Shown here: positions 6,881 to 13,309 of the stretch, piece by piece | Position numbering within the stretch: the first letter of the stretch is position 1 | Layout: every line of letters starts with the position of its first letter | DNA from: CALAED01 sp937891035 | GTDB taxonomy: Bacteria > Actinomycetota > Actinomycetes > Streptosporangiales > Streptosporangiaceae | Direction: 5' to 3' | DNA: 15,164 nt | Assembly (NCBI GenBank): GCA_035642125.1 | Contig: DASQSZ010000350.1 | Span: forward strand, 1-15,164 | Translations under genes and position numbers: made by a program | The notes under the pieces: generated by a model | Database searches by the model: none | The model's input: the letters and a program-made list of their open reading frames with translations, nothing else | What the model was told of the DNA's origin: nothing

Positions 6881-7792
6881 ATGCGTGTGCCCAGGACAAA
6901 CGTGATCGCCGTGGTCGGCCCCACCGCCGTGGGCAAGTCCGATCTCGCCGTGGAGCTGGCGCGCCGCCTCGACGGTGAGGTCGTCAACGCCGACTCGATG
7001 CAGCTGTATCGGGGCATGGACATCGGCACCGCGAAGCTCACCCCGGCCGAGCGCCGTGGGGTCCCGCATCACCTGCTGGACATCTGGGAGGTGACCCAGC
7101 CCGCGAACGTGGCCGACTACCAGCGGCTGGCCCGTTCCGCCATCGAAGGGATATGGTCGCGCGGCCGCGTCCCGGTGCTGGTCGGCGGCTCTGGGCTGTA
7201 CGTCCGAGCCGTGCTCGACGACCTCGAATTTCCCGGTACGGACGAGACCGTCCGGGCCCGGCTGGAGGCGGAGCTGGCGGCCGCGGGTCCGGTGGCGCTG
7301 CACGCGCGGCTGCGCGAGCGCGACCCCGTGGCGGCCGCGGCGATCTTGCCGAGCAACGGACGGCGAGTGGTGCGGGCGCTGGAGGTGATCGAGCTGTCCG
7401 GTGGCCCGTTCGCCGCCACCCTGCCTGAACACCGTTACGTTTACGACGCCGTGCAGATCGGCCTGGCCGTGCCCAGGCCCGAGCTCGACGAGCGCATCAC
7501 CGCACGGGTGGAGCGGATGTGGGCGGCCGGGCTCGTTGACGAGGTACGCGCGCTCGAGGCCCAAGGGCTGCGCGATGGACGGACCGCGGCGCGGGCGCTC
7601 GGCTACGCCCAGGTGCTGCGCGCTCTCGCTGGCGAGTGGACGCAGGAGGAGGCCAAGGAGCAAACGATCCGGGCCACTCGCCGCTTCGCCCGTCGCCAGG
7701 AGGCCTGGTTTCGCCGCGACACCCGCGTCCGGTGGCTGCCCTACGACGCGCCCGATCTGCCGGGCCGCGCCGGCGAACTGCTCACCGGTTGA
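6881..7792 (+). CDS. miaA: tRNA dimethylallyltransferase (MiaA)
   Basis: A 303-residue enzyme that transfers a dimethylallyl group from dimethylallyl diphosphate to N6 of A37 in tRNAs reading UNN codons, producing the MiaB substrate. Visible motifs are the P-loop GPTAVGKS (residues 13-20), NADSMQLYRGMDIGTAK (general base Asp38 and substrate loop), VPVLVGGSGLYVRA and the C-terminal RRFARRQEAWFRRD, which contacts tRNA and diphosphate. The length is normal. The start at ATG 6881 gives the usual short lead to the P-loop; a GTG two codons later is an alternative, with CACAAT 7 nt before it as a weak -10-like hexamer. No Shine-Dalgarno is seen. It is followed 27 bp later by dapF, a conserved actinobacterial pairing. 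Confidence 0.96.
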   Translation: MRVPRTNVIAVVGPTAVGKSDLAVELARRLDGEVVNADSMQLYRGMDIGTAKLTPAERRGVPHHLLDIWEVTQPANVADYQRLARSAIEGIWSRGRVPVLVGGSGLYVRAVLDDLEFPGTDETVRARLEAELAAAGPVALHARLRERDPVAAAAILPSNGRRVVRALEVIELSGGPFAATLPEHRYVYDAVQIGLAVPRPELDERITARVERMWAAGLVDEVRALEAQGLRDGRTAARALGYAQVLRALAGEWTQEEAKEQTIRATRRFARRQEAWFRRDTRVRWLPYDAPDLPGRAGELLTG

Positions 7793-7806
7793 CCGCCGCC
7801 GCCCCG

Positions 7807-7812
7807 TACGAT
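7807..7812 (+). promoter_or_regulatory. Candidate -10 element of dapF (leaderless start)
   Basis: TACGAT (fits TANNNT) lies in the miaA-dapF gap and ends 7 nt before the dapF ATG, with no Shine-Dalgarno. TTGACC at 7789 resembles a -35 but is only 12 nt away, too close for a normal spacer. dapF may thus have its own leaderless transcript besides read-through from miaA. Confidence 0.4.
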
Positions 7813-7819
7813 CGATCTC

Positions 7820-8677
7820 ATGCGATTCGTCAAGGGCCACGGCACGGAGAACGACTTCGTGCTGCTGCCCGACCCCGATGGCGCCGTGGAGTTGACGCCC
7901 GGCCTCGTGGCCGCGCTGTGCGATCGGCGGGCCGGCATCGGCGGCGACGGCGTGCTGCGCGTCGTCCGGGCGAAGGCCTCCGGCGATCCCGCCGGCGAGT
8001 CGCAGGCCGGCTCGGCCGAGTGGTTCATGGACTATCGCAACGCCGACGGCAGCCTGGCCGAGATGTGCGGCAACGGGATACGGGTCTACGCGCGCTATCT
8101 GATCGACGCAGGGCTCGCCGCCCCGGGCGAGTGGCCGGTCGCCACGCGCGCCGGGCTGCGCACGGTGACCGCCGGTCCCGCCGGCGACGTGAGCGTCGAC
8201 ATGGGCCCGGCGGAGATCCTCGGCGCCGGTACCGCCGGCGTCGGCGGCCGGACCTACCAAGGGTTGCGCGTCTCGATGGGCAACCCGCACCTCGCCTGCA
8301 TGATCGATGAGCCGGTGGCCGGGCTCGACCTGTCGCGGCCGCCGCAGATCGATCCGGCGGCCTTCCCCGACGGCGTCAACGTCGAGTTCTATCGGCTCGC
8401 CGGCCCGCACCGCGTCACGATGCGGGTGTACGAACGGGGTTCGGGCGAGACCCGGTCGTGCGGCACCGGCACGGTCGCGGCCGCTGCGGCCGCCGCGGTC
8501 GAGGCGACCGGCGTGGCCGAGGCGACCGGCGTGGCCGCGCCGGTGGGGGAGTGGGCCGTCGCCGTCCCCGGCGGCACCGTCACCGTGACCTTCGACGGCG
8601 AGACGAGTCACCTTCGCGGCCCGGCCGTCCTGGTCGCCGAGGGCGAGATCCGCCCCGACCTGCTGCCCGGCCACTGA
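7820..8677 (+). CDS. dapF: Diaminopimelate epimerase (DapF)
   Basis: A 285-residue cytoplasmic, cofactor-independent epimerase that converts LL- to meso-diaminopimelate for lysine and peptidoglycan synthesis. The two catalytic cysteines are present: Cys83 in EMCGNGIRVYARYL and Cys214 in RSCGTGTVAAAAA. Other conserved features are KGHGTENDFV at the N-terminus, DRRAGIGGDG, MDYRNADGS and SMGNPHLACMID. The Ala-rich helix after Cys214 carries an exact 18-bp tandem duplication giving EATGVA twice (residues 228-239) before GEWAVAVPGG. The start has no Shine-Dalgarno but has TACGAT 7 nt upstream. In many actinobacteria hflX follows dapF; here an ABC transporter cassette follows instead. Confidence 0.96.
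   Translation: MRFVKGHGTENDFVLLPDPDGAVELTPGLVAALCDRRAGIGGDGVLRVVRAKASGDPAGESQAGSAEWFMDYRNADGSLAEMCGNGIRVYARYLIDAGLAAPGEWPVATRAGLRTVTAGPAGDVSVDMGPAEILGAGTAGVGGRTYQGLRVSMGNPHLACMIDEPVAGLDLSRPPQIDPAAFPDGVNVEFYRLAGPHRVTMRVYERGSGETRSCGTGTVAAAAAAAVEATGVAEATGVAAPVGEWAVAVPGGTVTVTFDGETSHLRGPAVLVAEGEIRPDLLPGH
8501..8536 (+). repeat. Exact 18-bp tandem duplication in dapF
   Basis: GAGGCGACCGGCGTGGCC occurs at 8501-8518 and again at 8519-8536. It is in frame and repeats the hexapeptide EATGVA in the loop after the catalytic-Cys helix of DapF, so it probably does not disrupt the active site. Confidence 0.93.
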
Positions 8678-8682
8678 GCCAT

Positions 8683-8699
8683 CCTCGTCTGTAACGAGG
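8683..8699 (+). terminator. Weak hairpin after dapF
   Basis: A 6-bp inverted repeat (CCTCGT at 8683-8688, ACGAGG at 8694-8699) with a 5-nt loop starts 6 nt past the dapF stop. There is no U-tract. It is a possible terminator before the ABC cassette. The rest of the 148-bp gap (8678-8825) shows no clear promoter; TAACGT at 8783 is the only -10-like hexamer I noted. Confidence 0.3.
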
Positions 8700-8825
8700 C
8701 TTCAAGCGTGCCCTGCCTGTCGCTTCGCAGTCATGGTGAGCCGATTCGCGACGAGTTTCGTGTGCAATGAGTAGTCAAATGATAACGTTCGGTCTCCTTC
8801 CGTTGGCGCAAAGGAAAGGAGCCGG

Positions 8826-9806
8826 ATGGCGGCCTACGCGCTGCGCAGGGCGGTGGGGCACGTCCTGTTGCTCGCGCTCGCCGCCAGCCTTTGCCATCTG
8901 CTCGCGGCCGCCTGCCTGCGGCCCAGGGCGGAATTCGAGGCGCGGTCCCCCCGGCCGCCGCAACGGGTGATCGACGCCGAGCTGACCCGCCTCGGGCTGA
9001 ACGACGACCGGCCGCTGATCGCGCGCTACGCGCACTGGGCGGCCGGCGTGGTGCGCGGCGACTTCGGCCGTACGGTTGACGATCGTCCGGTCGGCGCCGA
9101 GCTGGGCCGGCGCGGCATGGTGAGCCTGCGCCTGCTGTTGCCCGGGGCGGTGAGCGGCGCCGTCATCGGGGTGCTGCTTGGGGGCCGGGGCGCCATCTGG
9201 CGGCATCGGTTAGGCGACCGGCTGAGCACCGTGGCGGCCATCGCGGTGCTGGCGACACCGGCCTTCGTGCTGGCCATCGTGCTCCAGACGGGAGCGCAGT
9301 GGATCAACATGGCCGCCGGTTCGCCGATCTTCGCCTACGTGGGCGAGTACGCACCCGGTGAGACCGGCGGCCCGCTCGCCGGTCTTGGCGACCGCCTGCG
9401 GCACCTGCTGCTGCCGACGCTGACCACCGCGCTCGGTCAGATCGCGCTCTACAGCCGCTACCAGCGCACACTGCTGCTCGACGAGTTGCGCGCCGGGCAC
9501 GTGCGCGCCGCGCACGCGCGAGGTGTGCGGCCGCGCACCGCGCTGCGCAAGTACGCGCTGCGTCCCACACTCGTCCCTGTCGCGATCTACGTCGCCTACC
9601 AGGCCGGCCCGCTGCTCACCGGGATGACGCTCACGGAGAAGGTCTTCGGCTGGCACGGCATGGGGGAGTGGCTGGTCGACTCGATCGCGCGGGGCGACGT
9701 CAACGCGGTGGCGGCGATCGGCTGCTGCGCGGCGGTGCTCGTGTTCACGGCGCGGCTGCTTGCCGACGTCCTAGCCGCCGCCATCGACCCGCGCGTACGC
9801 CGATGA
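8826..9806 (+). CDS. Peptide-type ABC transporter permease (DppB/OppB family)
   Basis: A 326-residue membrane permease of the DppB/OppB family. It has the family layout: an N-terminal helix after MAAYALRRAVGHVLL, a periplasmic domain with LTRLGLNDDRPLIARYAHW and GDFGRTV (compare the usual LGLD.P...QY..WL...GDLG.S), then several helices. The EAA loop is LRAGHVRAAHARGVRPRTALRKYALRPTLVPV. The conserved PGDP near the first helix is replaced by a divergent AACLRPR stretch, so the protein is an atypical member. An AAAGGAG ribosome-binding site 5 nt upstream fixes the ATG. Its TGA overlaps the next permease by 4 nt. The substrate is probably a peptide or other oligomeric solute; it cannot be told from sequence. 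Confidence 0.88.
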   Translation: MAAYALRRAVGHVLLLALAASLCHLLAAACLRPRAEFEARSPRPPQRVIDAELTRLGLNDDRPLIARYAHWAAGVVRGDFGRTVDDRPVGAELGRRGMVSLRLLLPGAVSGAVIGVLLGGRGAIWRHRLGDRLSTVAAIAVLATPAFVLAIVLQTGAQWINMAAGSPIFAYVGEYAPGETGGPLAGLGDRLRHLLLPTLTTALGQIALYSRYQRTLLLDELRAGHVRAAHARGVRPRTALRKYALRPTLVPVAIYVAYQAGPLLTGMTLTEKVFGWHGMGEWLVDSIARGDVNAVAAIGCCAAVLVFTARLLADVLAAAIDPRVRR

Positions 9807-10657
9807 GCGGCCGGCCGATGCGCCGATGGCGGTGGATCACCGGCGGCCCGGCGCCGGCGACCGGGCTGGCCCTGCTGGGCGTGCTGTTCGCGATCGCCGT
9901 CGCCGGCCCGCACCTGGCCCGGTGGCGGTACGACGAGGTGGACTTCACCGCGTTCGGCGCGCCGCCCTCGGCCCGGCACTGGTTCGGCACCACCCAAGAC
10001 GGCAGGGACGTGTACGCGCTGACGCTGCGCGGGATGCGCAGGTCGCTGGTCACCGGGCTGCTCGCCGCGCTCGGCGCGACCGGATTGGCCGCGCTGGTCG
10101 GAATGACCGCAGGTTATCTGGGCGGCCGGCTGGACCGCCTGCTCATGGGGGCCGTTGACCTGCTGCTCGCGGTGCCCACGTTGTTGATCATCATGGTGGC
10201 CGCGCCGCTGCTGCGCGGCGGTAGCTGGCTGCTGCTGGCCGCGTTGCTCGCCGCCGTGCTGTGGATGATCACTGCCAGGGCCGTGCGCGCGGTGACGATA
10301 TCGATCGGACGACGGGAGTACGTCGTGGCGGCACGGATCATGGGCGTTTCATCGATGGCGATCATCTTCCGGCACATCGCGCCCAACCTGGCGGCACTGC
10401 TGATCATTGATACCGCGATGAACGTGGGCGCCGCCGTCACCGCCGAGTCGGGGCTTTCCTATCTCGGGCTCGGGGCCCAGCCGCCGGACAGCTCGCTCGG
10501 CACGGTGATCGCCGAGGGGGCCGACGCCGCCGGCGTCTACCCATGGACGTTCTGTTTCGCCGCCGGACTCGTCGTACTCATCGTCCTCGCCGTACATCTC
10601 CTCGCCGACGGCCTGCGCGATGCCCTCGACCCGGCGACCGAGTGGCGGCGCCGGTGA
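9803..10657 (+). CDS. Peptide-type ABC transporter permease (DppC/OppC family)
   Basis: A 284-residue partner permease. It has an N-terminal helix (LALLGVLFAIAVAGPHLA) and the hallmark HWFGTTQDGRDVYALTLRGMRRSL, which corresponds to the family HxxGTDxxGRDxxSR..xGxRxSL. The EAA loop REYVVAARIMGVSSMAIIFRHIAPNL and the closing SGLSYLGLGAQPPDSSLGTVIAEG also match. The start is placed at ATG 9803 because it overlaps the upstream TGA (ATGA) and gives the standard short N-terminus; an in-frame upstream extension inside the previous gene is not used. It overlaps the binding-protein start by 4 nt (GTGA). These couplings show a single transcription and translation unit. Confidence 0.9.
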   Translation: MSGRPMRRWRWITGGPAPATGLALLGVLFAIAVAGPHLARWRYDEVDFTAFGAPPSARHWFGTTQDGRDVYALTLRGMRRSLVTGLLAALGATGLAALVGMTAGYLGGRLDRLLMGAVDLLLAVPTLLIIMVAAPLLRGGSWLLLAALLAAVLWMITARAVRAVTISIGRREYVVAARIMGVSSMAIIFRHIAPNLAALLIIDTAMNVGAAVTAESGLSYLGLGAQPPDSSLGTVIAEGADAAGVYPWTFCFAAGLVVLIVLAVHLLADGLRDALDPATEWRRR

Positions 10658-12354
10658 CCGGCCGCGCCGGGCGACTCGCGGTCGCGGTGTTGCTCCCATT
10701 CGCCGCGGCGGCCGGAGGATGCGCGCCGAGTCAGCCCGAGCCGCCGGGGAGCCACGGCAGCCCGGCGGCCGGGGCGATCCTGCCGGCGTCCGACATCAAT
10801 CCCGTGCCGCGCGAGCGCATCCGGGACGGGGGCACGCTGCGCCGGGCGATCGACGCGTTGCCGGGCCAGTGGAACTACCACCACGTCCGCGGCGGCACCG
10901 CCTCGCTCGATCTGATCTTGCGCGGTCTGTTGCCGTACCCCTTCCGGACCGACGAGCGGGGCGCCCCGTACCCCGACCGCGACTACGTAATCAGCGCAGC
11001 GGTGACGGCGACCCGGCCACGGCAGGTCGTCACCTACATGTTGAATCCAAAGGCGCGATGGTCCACCGGCCTGCCGATCACCTATCGCGACTACGCGGCT
11101 CAGGCGGCGGCGCTGTCCGGCCGTGACCCGCGGTTCAAGATCGGCTCGGCGGGCGGCTATGGGTTGATCGCCAAGGTCGCCCGCGGCGTGGACGACTTCC
11201 ACGTCGTGATCACCTTCGCCCGGCCGTACGCCGGCTGGGCGGCACTGTTCTCACCGCTATACCCGGCCGCGACCAACGCCGGCCCGCGGACGTTCAACGA
11301 CGGCTGGGCCGACCGTGTGATCGCCACGGGGGGGCCGTTTCGGCTTGGCGGCATCGACCTGACGGCCAAGTCCGTCACGATCGTGCGAGACGACCGCTGG
11401 TGGGGACGACGCGCCAAGCTCGACGCCATGGTGTTCCGCGTACTCGATCACGCGGCCGCGCCCGGCGCGCTGGCCGGCGGCGAGCTCGATCTCGCCGACA
11501 TCGGCGCCGATCCCGTCGCCTATCGGAGGCTGCGCGCCGCGCCCGGCGTCGTCGTCCGCAAGGCGGCCGGTCCCGACTGGCGGCAGTTCACCTTCAACGC
11601 CGCCGGCCCGGTGCTGTCCGACGTCCGCGTCCGGCGGGCGCTCGCGCTGGGGATCGACCGGCGGACGATCGCCGCGGCGGACCTACACGATCTCGGCTGG
11701 CCCGTGCGGACGCTGGACAACCACTTTTTCATGAACACCCAGGCCGGCTACGCCGACAACTCCGGCGGACTCGGGCGCTACGACCCCGTTCGGGCCGGGC
11801 GGCTGCTCGACACGGCCGGCTGGCGGCGGCACGGCCCGCTGCGGCGGCGCGCCGGGCGCATCTTGACCGTGCGCTTCGTCATCCCAGCGGCGACCCCGGT
11901 GAGCAGGCGGGAGGCCGTGCTGACCCAGGCGATGCTGGGAAAGATCGGGGTGCGGGTGGACATCCAGACGATGCCGGCCGGCGGGACCTTCTTCCACGGT
12001 GTCCACGCGGGGAACTTCGACATCACGCCGTTCTCGTGGCTCGGCTCGACCCTGCCGGTCGCCTCCGCCCGGTCGATCTTCGTCAAGCCGCGCCCGGGCG
12101 GCATCCAGCAGAACTACTCGAGGGTTGGCTCCGATCGGATCGACCACGCCATGGACGCGGCGCTCGGTGAGCCGGATCCGGTCCGGGTGCGCCGGCAGGT
12201 CAACGCGGCGGACCGGCTGATCTGGCAGATCATGGGGGTGCTGCCGCTTTATCAGCGGCCGCAGCTCGTCGGCGTCACGGACACTTTGGCGGGCGAGGGC
12301 GCCCGCGGGTTTCGGACGCCCGCGTATGAGGACATGGGCTTCACCGCCCGGTGA
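10654..12354 (+). CDS. Family 5 ABC substrate-binding lipoprotein (DppA/LpqW-like)
   Basis: A 566-residue extracytoplasmic binding protein of solute-binding family 5. With GTG 10654 as start (GTGA overlap with the DppC-type gene) the signal peptide is VTGRAGRLAVAVLLPFAAAAGGC, with Cys23 the likely lipidated residue (lipobox AGGC, slightly weak). The mature protein has GGTLRRAIDALPGQWN, YMLNPKARWSTGLPITYRDYAA, ARPYAGWAALFSPLYP, VRRALALGIDRRTIA and a C-terminal VLPLYQRPQLVGV. This pattern is that of actinobacterial 'ABC transporter family substrate-binding protein', related to mycobacterial LpqW, rather than classic E. coli DppA. The substrate is unknown. No ATPase follows; the next gene is convergent. 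Confidence 0.85.
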   Translation: MTGRAGRLAVAVLLPFAAAAGGCAPSQPEPPGSHGSPAAGAILPASDINPVPRERIRDGGTLRRAIDALPGQWNYHHVRGGTASLDLILRGLLPYPFRTDERGAPYPDRDYVISAAVTATRPRQVVTYMLNPKARWSTGLPITYRDYAAQAAALSGRDPRFKIGSAGGYGLIAKVARGVDDFHVVITFARPYAGWAALFSPLYPAATNAGPRTFNDGWADRVIATGGPFRLGGIDLTAKSVTIVRDDRWWGRRAKLDAMVFRVLDHAAAPGALAGGELDLADIGADPVAYRRLRAAPGVVVRKAAGPDWRQFTFNAAGPVLSDVRVRRALALGIDRRTIAAADLHDLGWPVRTLDNHFFMNTQAGYADNSGGLGRYDPVRAGRLLDTAGWRRHGPLRRRAGRILTVRFVIPAATPVSRREAVLTQAMLGKIGVRVDIQTMPAGGTFFHGVHAGNFDITPFSWLGSTLPVASARSIFVKPRPGGIQQNYSRVGSDRIDHAMDAALGEPDPVRVRRQVNAADRLIWQIMGVLPLYQRPQLVGVTDTLAGEGARGFRTPAYEDMGFTAR

Positions 12355-12373
12355 CGCGCGGCCGCTCGGGCGG
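12344..12373 (+). terminator. Possible hairpin at the end of the ABC cassette
   Basis: CCGCCCG (12344-12350) and CGGGCGG (12367-12373) form a 7-bp stem whose loop contains the stop codon of the binding-protein gene. It lies in the convergent gap and could terminate the cassette; there is no U-tract. Confidence 0.25.
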
Positions 12374-12408
12374 GCGGCGTGGCGGGCGAAACTACCGGTC
12401 GGGCGCGA

Positions 12409-13125
12409 CTAGGGGAAGGCGACCTCGACGGCGCGGCGGTCGCTGATGTAGCGGGCGTCCCAGACATACATTCGCAGATCGCGTTGGCCGACGCCCTGCT
12501 CGACCGGCTGGGTGGTGGCCACCCGGACAATGTAGGACGCGCCCGGCGGCATGTACTGGTCGCCGTTCTCTTCGGTTGGCGCCTTGGACCCGTGGAGATA
12601 GCCGATCACGGCGCTGTGGTTGGGCAAGGTGCACATGTCGCCGCTCACTCCGGGCTGCGGCATGCACCGGGCGCGGACGTTCGCCGGCACCAGATCGCGG
12701 CGTACGAACAGATCGCCGGGGAAGTCCAGCAGGGCCTCCTCGTCTCGCGTGTTGGTGAGCACGTAGTCGATGTAGGCGTAGGTCGTGCCCGCGGGGGGCG
12801 GCGTGCCGTCCGTCCGCATCGGCCGGTCGCTGGTGCCGCCGCGGGCGGCCGCCGCGTCGTAGCTGAAACCGTCGGGGGTGGTGAGGTGCAGGGAGGCTCC
12901 GGTCCGAGGGGGCGCCACCCACCCGACCGCACCGTCGTTCACGGCCGGGGCGCCATTGGGGCCGGGGAGGTGCGTGTTCGCGTCGCCGCTGTCGGCCGAC
13001 CGCAGGAGCACGATGGCGAAGGCGACAAGCATGACTCCGGCCACGCCGGTGGCGGCGCCGGCCAAGCCCAGCTTGCCCGCGCTGTGCTTCTTCCTGCGCC
13101 GGTGGGAGTGGTGGCTGCCTTCCAT
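12409..13125 (-). CDS. Single-pass membrane-anchored extracytoplasmic protein, unidentified (DUF4352-like pattern)
   Basis: A 238-residue protein I cannot name. A His/Arg/Lys-rich cytoplasmic N-terminus (HHSHRRRKKH, residues 5-14) precedes one hydrophobic segment (about 19-42) without a lipobox or clear cleavage site. A Gly/Pro/Asn linker then leads to a C-terminal domain with alternating hydrophobic residues. The stretch YAYIDYVLTNTRDEEALLDFPG (115-136) resembles the immunoglobulin-like DUF4352 or telomeric-repeat-binding-like domain of actinobacterial surface proteins; this is a weak inference. Cys154 and Cys165 could form a disulfide outside the cell. GGGAAGG 3 nt before the ATG is the ribosome-binding site. 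The gene is convergent with the ABC cassette, and its upstream region carries two inverted repeats. Confidence 0.7.
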   Translation of the reverse strand: MEGSHHSHRRRKKHSAGKLGLAGAATGVAGVMLVAFAIVLLRSADSGDANTHLPGPNGAPAVNDGAVGWVAPPRTGASLHLTTPDGFSYDAAAARGGTSDRPMRTDGTPPPAGTTYAYIDYVLTNTRDEEALLDFPGDLFVRRDLVPANVRARCMPQPGVSGDMCTLPNHSAVIGYLHGSKAPTEENGDQYMPPGASYIVRVATTQPVEQGVGQRDLRMYVWDARYISDRRAVEVAFP

Positions 13126-13180
13126 GGCCTTCCCAGACGACGGCGGAACATCTGATTACTTTCGGTGACGCTCGCCGTCC

Positions 13181-13211
13181 TGTCCTTCTGTCTCAGGCGG
13201 CTAGAAGGACA
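13181..13211 (-). promoter_or_regulatory. 9-bp inverted repeat in the leader of the membrane-anchored protein gene
   Basis: TGTCCTTCT (13181-13189) and AGAAGGACA (13203-13211) are perfect inverted arms 13 nt apart, directly downstream of a TATATT hexamer on the minus strand and 56 nt upstream of the gene start. It is either an operator at the transcription start or a 5' UTR hairpin. No U-tract follows on either strand, so a terminator is less likely. Confidence 0.45.
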
Positions 13212-13212
13212 A

Positions 13213-13218
13213 AATATA
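13213..13218 (-). promoter_or_regulatory. Candidate -10 element for the membrane-anchored protein gene
   Basis: TATATT on the minus strand is the most A+T-rich hexamer in the 184-bp gap (13126-13309) and lies 87 nt upstream of the ATG. GCCAAT sits 17 nt further upstream and is a poor -35 match. Confidence 0.35.
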
Positions 13219-13272
13219 GCTGCATAACCGCCGCAATTGGCGCGAATCGCACCTTACCGTGGCACTGACTAC

Positions 13273-13289
13273 CGTTACTGTACGTAACG
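13273..13289. promoter_or_regulatory. Operator-like palindrome between glcF and the membrane-anchored protein gene
   Basis: CGTTAC (13273-13278) and GTAACG (13284-13289) flank TGTAC, a 17-nt perfect dyad of the size and type bound by TetR-family dimers. It lies about 55 nt upstream of the candidate -10 on the minus strand and 21 nt after the glcF stop. It could alternatively be a small hairpin at the end of glcF. No regulator gene is in the window. Confidence 0.4.
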
Positions 13290-13309
13290 TGATGCCTCCA
13301 TTACCCGCG

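Noticed and set aside
7789..7812. TTGACC plus TACGAT as a full -35/-10 promoter for dapF.
   Set aside because: The spacer is only 12 nt, too short for a normal sigma-70-type promoter; only the -10 is kept.
6707..8674. A 655-codon minus-strand open frame antisense to miaA and dapF.
   Set aside because: Long antisense frames are expected in high-G+C coding DNA. It is His/Gly/Arg-rich with no recognisable motif, while miaA and dapF on the plus strand are unmistakable.
8767..8970. A small plus-strand frame (MSSQMITFGLLPLAQRKG...) beginning just before the first permease, possibly a leader peptide.
   Set aside because: It has no ribosome-binding site and runs out of frame into the permease gene; the AAAGGAG site belongs to the ATG at 8826.
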